DNA of 5,579 nt from Pseudomonadota bacterium (GTDB lineage Bacteria; Pseudomonadota; Gammaproteobacteria; Steroidobacterales; Steroidobacteraceae): contig JAEYXD010000252.1 of assembly GCA_023428645.1 (NCBI GenBank), positions 1 to 5,579 of the forward strand, in the 5' to 3' direction. The position numbers were made by a program, and so were the translations under genes. The notes beneath the pieces were generated by a model that was not told where the DNA came from, made no database searches, and saw only the letters and a list, made by a program, of their open reading frames with translations. How positions within the stretch are numbered: the first letter of the stretch is position 1; every line of letters begins with the position of its first letter. Below, in pieces: positions 1 through 5,579 of this stretch.

Positions 1-173
1 TCCCGATGTTGCGCGTACCACGGCTGGTCCTGCTCCAGAAACGTGACACGGTGGCCGCGCTGCGCGAGTCCCTTGACGAGCGATCGATACGTCGTCGCAT
101 GCCCGTTGCCCCACGACGACGTGATCGAAAGACCGATGAACACCACATCGAGTGAGGCGCTAGAGGGCGGCAC
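1..173 (-). CDS. CgeB-like glycosyltransferase, N-terminal fragment (third of a tandem set)
   Basis: Only the first 57 codons are present; the gene runs off the low-coordinate edge. I chose GTG at 173-171 because AGGAG (185-181) sits 7 nt upstream, the same spacing as at three other starts here. GTG at 146 or 143 would also be in frame but lacks a Shine-Dalgarno. The fragment begins with nine variable residues, then a hydrophobic strand (VVFIGLS, residues 10-16) and the pattern S16-x2-S19-x4-G24-x-A26-x3-R30-x5-L36, then G40 and E47. The same residues occur at the same spacing in the two genes upstream, so I call it a third paralogue. In GT-B enzymes this region forms the first strand, glycine loop and helix of the acceptor-side Rossmann domain. 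It overlaps the preceding gene by 14 nt, so it is probably translated from the same mRNA. The catalytic C-terminal domain is not visible, so activity and donor sugar are unknown. Confidence 0.8.
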   Translation of the reverse strand, partial: MPPSSASLDVVFIGLSITSSWGNGHATTYRSLVKGLAQRGHRVTFLEQDQPWYAQHR

Positions 174-1308
174 GCGTGGACTCCTCGTATCGAGCCGATA
201 CGGCTTGCGTCCGAACCGCGACGCCCGCGAGTGCGTCGACGAGCTCCTTGCGCAGCAATGCCGCCCGATGCGCATACGTGTGCTCGGCCAACATGCGGCG
301 CAGCGCGGCCGCGCCGATGCGGCGAGCACGCGTTGCGGTGAGCGCGGCCAACTGCTCCTCGACCTCCGCGCCCGAGCGAACGCAAATAACCTCGCGACCC
401 GGCTCGAGGAACTGTTCGATGCCCTCCCACGCGTCGCAGAACAAGCAGGCACCGGCGCCCGCGGCTTCGAATACGCGTGTCGGCGGCGAAAAGCCGGTGC
501 GCGCCATACTGTCGCGATTGATGTTGAGCACGGCGCGCGCCGAGCAGTTGAAAGCATTGTGATCGCGCGTGTACACGTGACCGACGCTGCGCACGTTCGC
601 CGGCAAGGTGATGTCGCGATCCCAGCCGGCCCCGCCCAGGACGAAGCGCAGTTGCGGCCGGCGGTCCGCGGGTCCGAGAAAGAACTCGTGCACGCGCGCC
701 TCGCGGTCCGGCAGGCGATTGCCCAGAAAGCCGAGATCCGCCTCGAAGCGCGCGTCGCGCGGCACCGGATGATGCGTATCCGGATCGAGCGCGTTGTAGA
801 TCGGGATACAGCGCCGCGCGCCGAGCTGCTCGTACTCACGCACGACCGGCGGCCCGCCGCCGTACGTCAGCACGAGATCGTAGTTGCCTAGCTCGCGCCG
901 GAACGGATCGGCCGGATTCGCACGCATGCGGTCGAGCGTCGCCGGCGCGTCGACATCCCAGAAGATCGTGAGCGTCCGCGCGCCCGCCGCCCGCGGGATC
1001 TCCGTTTCGAGCAGAGTGTCGTTCACCCCGACGCCGCTCGCCTTGATCAAGATATCGGCCGAACCCGCCTGGTCGATCGCCTCGGCGACCCCGTCGCTCG
1101 ACGCGTGATAGACCACGACTTTCGCAAACGGCGGGTCGGCGATGTCGCGATGCGCTTGCCGGTCGTACGCATCCGGCTCGTAGAACTCGATGTCGAAACC
1201 GCACTCGTGCAGTGCCCGCAGAATCCCGCGGTAATACGTGGCCGCACCGTTCCAATACGCCGAGACGAGACTCGAACCGAACATCGCGATGAGGGGCCGC
1301 GCGCTCAT
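160..1308 (-). CDS. CgeB-like glycosyltransferase (GT-B fold)
   Basis: 382 aa from ATG 1308-1306, which overlaps the preceding stop as ATGA and has AGGAG 7 nt upstream; the frame stays open further upstream but only inside the neighbour. The N-terminal domain starts with a hydrophobic strand and SLVS (13-16), the shared motif to L33, and FYEPD (42-46). FWDVDAP (116-122) ends another strand and resembles the corresponding segment of CgeB-like proteins. The C-terminal domain carries the family hallmark around residues 260-310: LNINRD (261-266), then TGFSPPTRVFEAAG (271-284) with E281 as the likely donor-contacting glutamate, then WEGIEQFLEPG (294-304) and REVICV. This matches the CgeB / 'glycosyl transferases group 1' C-terminal type, named after a Bacillus spore-coat maturation protein and common in polysaccharide clusters. 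No signal peptide or membrane helix, so it is presumably cytosolic, using a nucleotide-sugar donor. The last 20 or so residues are Ala/Arg/Thr-rich and look non-conserved. Donor and acceptor cannot be read from sequence. Confidence 0.88.
   Translation of the reverse strand: MSARPLIAMFGSSLVSAYWNGAATYYRGILRALHECGFDIEFYEPDAYDRQAHRDIADPPFAKVVVYHASSDGVAEAIDQAGSADILIKASGVGVNDTLLETEIPRAAGARTLTIFWDVDAPATLDRMRANPADPFRRELGNYDLVLTYGGGPPVVREYEQLGARRCIPIYNALDPDTHHPVPRDARFEADLGFLGNRLPDREARVHEFFLGPADRRPQLRFVLGGAGWDRDITLPANVRSVGHVYTRDHNAFNCSARAVLNINRDSMARTGFSPPTRVFEAAGAGACLFCDAWEGIEQFLEPGREVICVRSGAEVEEQLAALTATRARRIGAAALRRMLAEHTYAHRAALLRKELVDALAGVAVRTQAVSARYEESTRAAL
181..185 (-). promoter_or_regulatory. Ribosome binding site of the third CgeB-like gene
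   Basis: AGGAG 7 nt before GTG 173, inside the end of the preceding gene. It is the deciding evidence for a GTG start with a 14-nt overlap, since no Shine-Dalgarno precedes the later GTG codons at 146 and 143. Confidence 0.7.
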
Positions 1309-2432
1309 AGTGAAGCTCCTGCAAGATGCTGGACGGCAGGCTGCACGGTCGGCCGGGTCTCCGCGACGATCGACAGCAGCTGCCGCACGCGCTGCGCGCA
1401 CGTGTGGTGCGCGCGAATCGTCTCGAGCCCGTGGCGCGCGAGCGAGGCACGCAGCTCGGGCGAATGCATGATCAGGCGCAAGTGCTCGCGCATCTCGCGT
1501 CCGTCACGCGCGACCAGGTAGTCGACATCGGTACGGAACAATCGCTCGCAGTCGATCCACGGCGCCGACACGAGCGGAATCCCGCACGCGAGCGCCTCGA
1601 ACATGCGGATGGTCGGGATCCCCCAGAGGCAATCGCGATATACGCGTCTCGGCACGTGCACCGTGCACGCATGGCGGGCGAATGCGCGGGGCACCGCGTG
1701 GTTCGCGAGCCAACCGCCATAGGAGATGCCGGCGCGCGCCAATGCCCGCAGCGCGCTCGGCGGATAGCGCACGCCGAAAATCCTCGCCGCGAGTCCGAGC
1801 TCACTGACGGGCTCGATCAGGAATTCGTGCAGCTCTTCCGTGCGCTCGTCATCGCCCCAGTTGCCGACCCACACGAGATCACCTTCGCGCTCGCTCGCGA
1901 GCGGATGAAACCGGCCGACATCCGCGGCCTCGTGCCAGACCCACACGCGCTTTGCCCAGCCGTTGGTGCGATAACGCTCGGCGATCGTCTCGCCATAGGC
2001 GAGCACGCCTTCGTAGCGGCTCAAATCCAGTCGCGACATCGACGCGGGATCGGTGACGCTGCGGTGATGCGTATCGTGGAAGAACGCGCGCACGCCGAGC
2101 CGTGCCGCGATCTCGCCGACCGTGGCGACGAGCGCTGGCGTGTTCCATTCGTGCACGATCACGAGGTCAGCGCCCTCGAGGGCCTGCTCGAGCTCGAGCT
2201 GAGCCTCTGTATGGAAGCGGCTGCTGAGTTCCGGATAGGCCGCGCGAAACTCCGCGAGCGCGTGCTGACCATGCTCGGCGATGAGGTGCGTGAGGCTCCA
2301 ACCATCCGCGGGCTCATGGACTTCCACGTCGTGGCCGAGCGCAAGCAGCTCGCGCACGACGCCCCGCAAGAAATGCGCGTTGCCGTGATTCCAGTCGGAA
2401 ACCAGCGAGTGATAGAACAGAACGAGCTTCAT
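1305..2432 (-). CDS. CgeB-like glycosyltransferase (GT-B fold)
   Basis: 375 aa from ATG 2432-2430, which shares ATGA with the stop of the preceding gene; the nearest Shine-Dalgarno-like sequence, GAGAGG, is 11 nt away, so initiation may lean on translational coupling. The N-terminus has a hydrophobic strand (LVLFYHS, 3-9), the motif S9-x2-S12-x4-G17-x-A19-x3-R23-x5-L29, and HEP at 39-41. The middle shows DLVIVHEW (89-96) and FFHDTHHR (117-124), with a histidine-rich loop where the acceptor side of GT-B enzymes often sits. The C-terminal domain opens with LVWVGNWGDD (186-195), a strand-loop entry to the donor domain, and has IPTIRMFEALACGIPLVSAPW (272-292), where E279 is the probable nucleotide-sugar contact, then DYLVARDG (304-311). 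That block is standard for CgeB-like and GT4-related glycosyltransferases. No secretion or membrane signal. It is a divergent paralogue of the next gene rather than a near copy, so the two probably have different substrates (inference). Confidence 0.87.
   Translation of the reverse strand: MKLVLFYHSLVSDWNHGNAHFLRGVVRELLALGHDVEVHEPADGWSLTHLIAEHGQHALAEFRAAYPELSSRFHTEAQLELEQALEGADLVIVHEWNTPALVATVGEIAARLGVRAFFHDTHHRSVTDPASMSRLDLSRYEGVLAYGETIAERYRTNGWAKRVWVWHEAADVGRFHPLASEREGDLVWVGNWGDDERTEELHEFLIEPVSELGLAARIFGVRYPPSALRALARAGISYGGWLANHAVPRAFARHACTVHVPRRVYRDCLWGIPTIRMFEALACGIPLVSAPWIDCERLFRTDVDYLVARDGREMREHLRLIMHSPELRASLARHGLETIRAHHTCAQRVRQLLSIVAETRPTVQPAVQHLAGASL
1316..1320 (-). promoter_or_regulatory. 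Ribosome binding site of the second CgeB-like gene
   Basis: AGGAG 7 nt before ATG 1308, located in the last codons of the preceding CgeB-like gene (its Ala-Gly-Ala-Ser-Leu tail). It supports the short start against the longer open frame that extends to 1401. Confidence 0.75.
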
Positions 2433-3520
2433 GCGGTCGCGCGCCTCTCGTATGAATGAGAGCGGAGGTGCGCGTACGACCGACGATAGGCCGTCGCCAT
2501 GGCGCCGACCTCGAAGGCCTGCGCCCGCGCTCGCGCCGCCACACCCAACGCCATGCGCTGCTCGGGGGCTTCGATCAGCTGTACGAGCCGCGCACGCAGT
2601 GCCACAGGATCGTGCGGCGAGACGAATTCGGCCGCGCCCGCCCACAGCTCGCGCAAGGTCGGTACGTCGCTCAACACCAGCGCGCACCCATGCTGAGCGG
2701 CCTCCAGCACCGCAAGCCCGAACGGCTCATACAGTGCGGGATGCACGAAGATGCTCGCCCGGCGCAGCCACGCCCGCACGTCCGTCGCGGGCAAGCGGCC
2801 AAGGCATACGAGATTGAGCATCTCGCGGGCATGTCCGTCAGGGCTGATCGAATCGCCCGCGACGTAGGCCGGCCATGGCAGCGCGCGCGCCGCGCGATCG
2901 AGCAGGCAGAGGTTCTTCGCTTCGTCCCAGACCCGTCCGCACGCGAAGATCGCGTCGTCCCGCAGTCGCTCCGTCGCGACCGGAACGGCTCGCGCGTTGT
3001 GAATGACCGTCGCTCGCTCGAGCCGGCCGTGCTCCGCCGCCAGCATGTCCAGCAGCGCCTGCGTCGGCGCGACGACGAGATCCGCCGCCGCGAGTCCGGC
3101 GGCGACTGCCTGCCGATAGCGATCCCATGGCGGCGGCGCCGGCTCGGCGTGCACGGCTCGCCACCAGGAACACACGCACGAATGCGCGACGACGAGCACT
3201 GGACGCGACCAGGGCAGCGCCGCGTGCGCGTAGCCGTTCACGTGGATCAGCTCGACGTGCTCGCGATCCGCGCACGCGAGCAGCCACTCGCCCGCGCGCT
3301 CCACGTCTTGCCACGGGTCCGCCATCCATTCGAGCTTCCACGGCTCGCTCACGAGGCGCACGTTCACCAGCGCCCGCGCCTCCGCGCGTTGCGCGCTCGT
3401 CGGCGGCGGGCCCATCGTCGCCAGCACGACCTGCACCTCGCATGTCGCCAGCGCACGGCACAGCTCCATCGCGTAGGTCCATACGCCGCCGACCGCATCG
3501 GCTGTCATCAATATCTTCAT
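2429..3520 (-). CDS. Glycosyltransferase, GT4-type (group 1)
   Basis: 363 aa from ATG 3520-3518. The frame is open upstream to 3682, but that part lies inside the preceding gene and lacks conserved features, while MKILMTADAVGGVW is a textbook GT4 beginning. No clear Shine-Dalgarno precedes it; the ATGA overlap with the preceding stop suggests coupled translation. Domain order: N-terminal Rossmann domain with the G11-G12-V-W loop, LIHVNGY (91-97) and VVAHS (110-114, H113 in the usual acceptor-domain position), then VVAPTQALLDML (149-160). The C-terminal donor domain has FACGRVWDEAKN (192-203, with R196 and K202 in the typical phosphate-binding region), IFVHPALYEPFGLAVLEA (257-274) containing the E265-x7-E273 motif of retaining GT4 enzymes, and SDVPTLREL (284-292). 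Length is normal for the family. Expected chemistry is retaining transfer from a nucleotide sugar, in the cytosol or peripherally at the membrane; the sugar is not predictable. The neighbouring oxidoreductases and CgeB-like proteins suggest that it acts in the same glycan pathway. Confidence 0.93.
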   Translation of the reverse strand: MKILMTADAVGGVWTYAMELCRALATCEVQVVLATMGPPPTSAQRAEARALVNVRLVSEPWKLEWMADPWQDVERAGEWLLACADREHVELIHVNGYAHAALPWSRPVLVVAHSCVCSWWRAVHAEPAPPPWDRYRQAVAAGLAAADLVVAPTQALLDMLAAEHGRLERATVIHNARAVPVATERLRDDAIFACGRVWDEAKNLCLLDRAARALPWPAYVAGDSISPDGHAREMLNLVCLGRLPATDVRAWLRRASIFVHPALYEPFGLAVLEAAQHGCALVLSDVPTLRELWAGAAEFVSPHDPVALRARLVQLIEAPEQRMALGVAARARAQAFEVGAMATAYRRSYAHLRSHSYERRATA

Positions 3521-4521
3521 GCGGCGTAGACCGCGTCGATCAGATCGGCGCTGTGCGCGATTGCGTCGGCCGCCGGATCGAAGCGGCGGTCCCGCGCCAG
3601 CTGATGCGCCCATGCCGCCAACGCGCGCGGCCCCCATTTGTCCGGCCCGCGCGCGAGTACCTCGCGTCGCGCGCCGCGGCACGCGAACAGCTCGAAGTCA
3701 TAGAACGAGCCGCCGACGTTGCGCCAATGCGCGCCGCCCTTCGTACCGAGCAGGCGCATGTCGATGACGGCATCACAGCCGATCTGCGCATACCAGGAGC
3801 ACGCGAGCCGTACGATGGCGCCGTTCGTCTGACGCAGCTCCACGTACGCTTGATCCTCGATCGCGCCGCGCGCGGCCCGCCGACCTTGTACGAAACGCGT
3901 CCCGGTCGCGACGTCGAGCCGCGGCGCGGCCTGCAGCCACAGCGCGAGATCGAGCAAGTGAACGCCGAGATCGAGCAGACACCCGCCGCCCGCCACGCCG
4001 GAGTCGAAACACCATTGCTTGTCCGGACCGTACGCGTTGTGGAACGTGAGATCGATCGAGGTGAGCTCGCCGAACATACCGGCCGCGAGGCGGCGTTTCA
4101 GCTCGTTCATGCCGGCGACGTGGCGATAGCAGAAGTCGATGCCGAGCAAACGATCGGCCGCGCGCGCCGCCGCGATGATCCGATGCACGTCGGCGCTCGT
4201 CGTGGCCAGCGGCTTCTGGCAAAACACCGCCGTACCTCGCTGCAGGCAGCGCAGCGCTTGCGCGGCATGCGCGCCGTTCGGCGTCGCGATCACGACGCCA
4301 TCGAGCTCATGGCGCAGCAGCTCATCGAGGCTCGCGGCGCAGCTCGCGCCCGGATGCGCCTTGGCCGCCTCCTGCAGCGTCTCCGCCGCGGCATCGCACA
4401 GGGCGGCGATTTCGACGGCGGCGTCGGTCGCGATCGCATCGAGCCGCTTGCGCCCGATCCATCCGAGACCGACGAACCCGAGGCGCACTCGCGACGACTG
4501 GGCAGGCGCTGCGGCGCTCAT
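3517..4521 (-). CDS. Gfo/Idh/MocA-family NAD(P)-dependent oxidoreductase
   Basis: 334 aa from ATG 4521-4519. An in-frame GTG directly before it (4524) is possible, but GGAGG at 4533-4529 lies 7 nt from the ATG and only 4 nt from the GTG. The N-terminal Rossmann domain has the dinucleotide loop G18-L-G20-W-I-G23, with D43 ending the second strand (AALCDA), which favours NAD(H). VVIATPNGAH (76-85) is the usual fourth-strand signature. The catalytic lysine region reads FCQKPLA (100-106): K103 and P104 are kept, but the common Glu of the EKP motif is Gln102. The C-terminal alpha/beta domain contains GGGCLLDLGVHLLDL (178-192), with D184 and H188 matching the family's catalytic Asp/His positions. 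Family members oxidise, reduce or epimerise sugars, nucleotide sugars and inositols; the exact substrate cannot be told. It is coupled to the dehydrogenase upstream (TGATG) and the glycosyltransferase downstream (ATGA), so a role in making or altering a sugar for this operon is likely. No signal peptide, hence cytosolic. Confidence 0.93.
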   Translation of the reverse strand: MSAAAPAQSSRVRLGFVGLGWIGRKRLDAIATDAAVEIAALCDAAAETLQEAAKAHPGASCAASLDELLRHELDGVVIATPNGAHAAQALRCLQRGTAVFCQKPLATTSADVHRIIAAARAADRLLGIDFCYRHVAGMNELKRRLAAGMFGELTSIDLTFHNAYGPDKQWCFDSGVAGGGCLLDLGVHLLDLALWLQAAPRLDVATGTRFVQGRRAARGAIEDQAYVELRQTNGAIVRLACSWYAQIGCDAVIDMRLLGTKGGAHWRNVGGSFYDFELFACRGARREVLARGPDKWGPRALAAWAHQLARDRRFDPAADAIAHSADLIDAVYAA

Positions 4522-5513
4522 CACTCCTCCTCCATCGTAACGACGGCTTTGACGAAACCGTCGGGGCGCGTGCGTGTCAGCTCGAACGCGCGCGCCAGCT
4601 CGCTGAGCGGCAGCGCATGCGTGAGCAGGGAGGCCGGATCGATGCGTCCTTCGAGCACCGCGCCGATCGCGGCACGAACGCCCGCCGTGTAGCGCTCGAG
4701 CGAGCGCTCATGTGCATTGACGACGTCGATGCCGCGCCAATTCCACGCCTGGACATTGACCTGGCGCAGTCCGTCCTGGTGATACCCCGCGATGACCAGC
4801 CGCGCGCGCTCCGCCGTCAGCGCGCTCGCGAGATCCAAGGTCGACTGCACGCCCGCGGCTTCGATCACTCGATCGAAGCCGCGACCGCCGGAAAGCGCCA
4901 TGGCGCGCGTCGTCGCCGCGCGCACATCGGTCGTCGCAATGACATGCGTCGCGCCCGCTCGCTCGGCGATGCCGAGCGAATACTCGCGGTGCGACAGTAC
5001 GACCACGTCGCAGCCCGCATGCGCCGCCAGCTGCGTCAGCAGTATTCCCAGAAAGCCGCCGCCGACGATCGCGACCGACGCACCGGCGCGAAGATCGCTG
5101 CGCTCGAAGATATTCATCGCGCAGCCGATGGCCTCACCGGGAAATGGCGCGGCGTCGAGCGCACGCGGCAGCTTCACGACGGCAGCGCGCGGGGCGACGT
5201 CGAAGTTCGCGAAGGCATGCTGCGAAATGAGCGCAACCCGATCGCCGACGTCGAGATCGCCGACGCCCGGCCCTAACGCATCGACGATGCCCCAGCCTTC
5301 GTGCCCGGGCGTTCCCGGCTCGAGCGGATATCGGAACCATGGACGACCTTCCCAGACCGGCAGACTCGACGCGCACACGCCGCAGCCCTGCAAGCGCACG
5401 CGCACCTCGCCCGGCGCGAGCGCAGGCAGTTCCGATGAGCGCCATCCAATCTCACCTGGCGCCGTCAGCACCGCTGCGTGCTGTGCGCCCCGAGGCCGCA
5501 ACGCCGCGCTCAC
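4521..5513 (-). CDS. Zinc-type medium-chain alcohol/polyol dehydrogenase (MDR family)
   Basis: 330 aa from GTG 5513-5511, with GGAGG (5525-5521) 7 nt upstream. The N-terminal GroES-like catalytic domain has GCGVCASS (43-50), where C47 is the likely catalytic zinc ligand and S49 the proton-relay residue. PGHEGWGIV (69-77) provides H71 and E72, and E127 in GEAIGCAMN aligns with the third ligand of sorbitol-dehydrogenase-like enzymes. The four-cysteine structural-zinc lobe is absent: residues 95-115 hold no cysteine. The nucleotide-binding domain has VAIVGGGFLG (147-156) with G151-x-G153-x2-G156, and FDRVIEAAG (213-221). At the end of the second strand the sequence is LSHRE (173-177): the acidic residue typical of NAD use is replaced by S174, with R176 nearby, so NADP(H) may be preferred (inference). 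It probably interconverts a hydroxyl and a ketone on a sugar or cyclitol, as a partner of the adjacent Gfo/Idh enzyme. Its C-terminal Glu codons double as the ribosome binding site of the next gene. Confidence 0.92.
   Translation of the reverse strand: MSAALRPRGAQHAAVLTAPGEIGWRSSELPALAPGEVRVRLQGCGVCASSLPVWEGRPWFRYPLEPGTPGHEGWGIVDALGPGVGDLDVGDRVALISQHAFANFDVAPRAAVVKLPRALDAAPFPGEAIGCAMNIFERSDLRAGASVAIVGGGFLGILLTQLAAHAGCDVVVLSHREYSLGIAERAGATHVIATTDVRAATTRAMALSGGRGFDRVIEAAGVQSTLDLASALTAERARLVIAGYHQDGLRQVNVQAWNWRGIDVVNAHERSLERYTAGVRAAIGAVLEGRIDPASLLTHALPLSELARAFELTRTRPDGFVKAVVTMEEE
4529..4533 (-). promoter_or_regulatory. Ribosome binding site of the Gfo/Idh gene, inside the dehydrogenase C-terminus
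   Basis: GGAGG 7 nt before ATG 4521, within a GGAGGAGGAG run that encodes the terminal Glu-Glu-Glu of the dehydrogenase. It decides between ATG 4521 and the adjacent GTG 4524 in favour of the ATG. Confidence 0.75.
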
Positions 5514-5579
5514 GAGCGCGCCTCCGTGGCGTGCGCGACGGGGGCTGGACGCAAGTGCGCGGCGTCGTCCAGCGATGCG
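5510..5579 (-). CDS. C-terminal fragment of an unidentified upstream gene
   Basis: The frame beginning at 5578 reads 22 sense codons, ending HATEARS, and then TGA at 5512-5510. This stop overlaps the GTG start of the dehydrogenase as GTGA, the same kind of 4-nt overlap seen at most junctions downstream, which is the main reason to accept it as real. The tail is Ala/Arg/Pro-rich and matches no family I recognise; it looks like a typical variable C-terminus. The other two minus frames are also open across these 70 bases, so the reading frame rests on the overlap alone. The product cannot be named. Confidence 0.5.
   Translation of the reverse strand, partial: ASLDDAAHLRPAPVAHATEARS
5521..5525 (-). 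promoter_or_regulatory. Ribosome binding site of the MDR dehydrogenase
   Basis: GGAGG on the minus strand, 7 nt before GTG 5513. It supports this non-ATG start over later in-frame TTG codons and lies within the end of the upstream reading frame. Confidence 0.75.

Noticed and set aside
43..891. 282-codon open frame on the plus strand
   Set aside because: Antisense to the second and third CgeB-like genes, which have strong family motifs; its own translation has none.
1326..2459. 377-codon open frame on the plus strand, antisense to the first CgeB-like gene
   Set aside because: It almost mirrors the gene beneath it, as happens when codon bias removes stops on the opposite strand; the translation shows no recognisable fold or motif.
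2433..2687. Longer N-terminus for the first CgeB-like protein
   Set aside because: The added residues are low-complexity Arg/Ala/Gly and fall inside the GT4 donor domain coding region; the shared family motif begins right after ATG 2432.
2873..2900. CG-alternating runs that could be taken for a hairpin or repeat
   Set aside because: They lie in conserved coding sequence and follow from Ala/Arg codons (GCG, CGC); no U-tract or symmetric stem suggests a terminator.
2456..3529. 357-codon open frame on the plus strand, antisense to the GT4 gene
   Set aside because: Arg-rich shadow of a clear GT4 glycosyltransferase, with no motif and no Shine-Dalgarno.
3521..3682. Longer N-terminus for the GT4 protein
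   Set aside because: The extension is Arg/Gly/Ala-rich, lies wholly inside the Gfo/Idh gene, and the conserved GT4 first strand begins at the ATG at 3520.
3127..4692. 521-codon open frame on the plus strand
   Set aside because: It runs antisense across parts of three well-supported genes, ignores their boundaries, is rich in Arg/Ala with no domain pattern, and has no ribosome binding site. Such frames are expected opposite GC-rich genes.

Overview
The window is a compact, very GC-rich stretch from a bacterial chromosome (or large replicon), with every supported gene on the minus strand. Codon choice is strongly G/C-ending (CGC, GCG, CTC, GAC, TCG), with good Shine-Dalgarno sequences and GTG starts. 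This fits a high-GC proteobacterium, but nothing here fixes the taxon. No mobile element, tRNA, rRNA, CRISPR array or inverted-repeat terminator is visible.

Read in the direction of transcription (high to low coordinates), the layout is: (a) the last 22 codons of an unidentified gene (5579-5510); (b) a zinc-type medium-chain dehydrogenase/reductase (5513-4521); (c) a Gfo/Idh/MocA-family NAD(P)-dependent sugar or cyclitol oxidoreductase (4521-3517); (d) a GT4-type glycosyltransferase (3520-2429); (e) a CgeB-like glycosyltransferase (2432-1305); (f) a second CgeB-like glycosyltransferase (1308-160); (g) the N-terminus of a third CgeB-like protein, cut by the window edge (173-1). Every junction is an overlap: GTGA, TGATG, ATGA, ATGA, ATGA and one of 14 nt. 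The window is therefore the inside of one long, translationally coupled operon, with promoter and terminator both outside.

Together the genes look like a glycan or glycoconjugate assembly cassette. Two cytosolic oxidoreductases could shape or supply an unusual sugar or cyclitol, and at least four glycosyltransferases in a row could attach residues sequentially. None has an obvious signal peptide or membrane segment, and no flippase, polymerase or export gene lies in the window, so the product (surface polysaccharide, glycolipid or small glycosylated metabolite) cannot be decided. The most notable point is the tandem run of three divergent CgeB-like proteins sharing an ungapped N-terminal motif, which suggests old duplication followed by specialisation. 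The many long open frames on the plus strand are antisense shadows typical of such GC-rich DNA.
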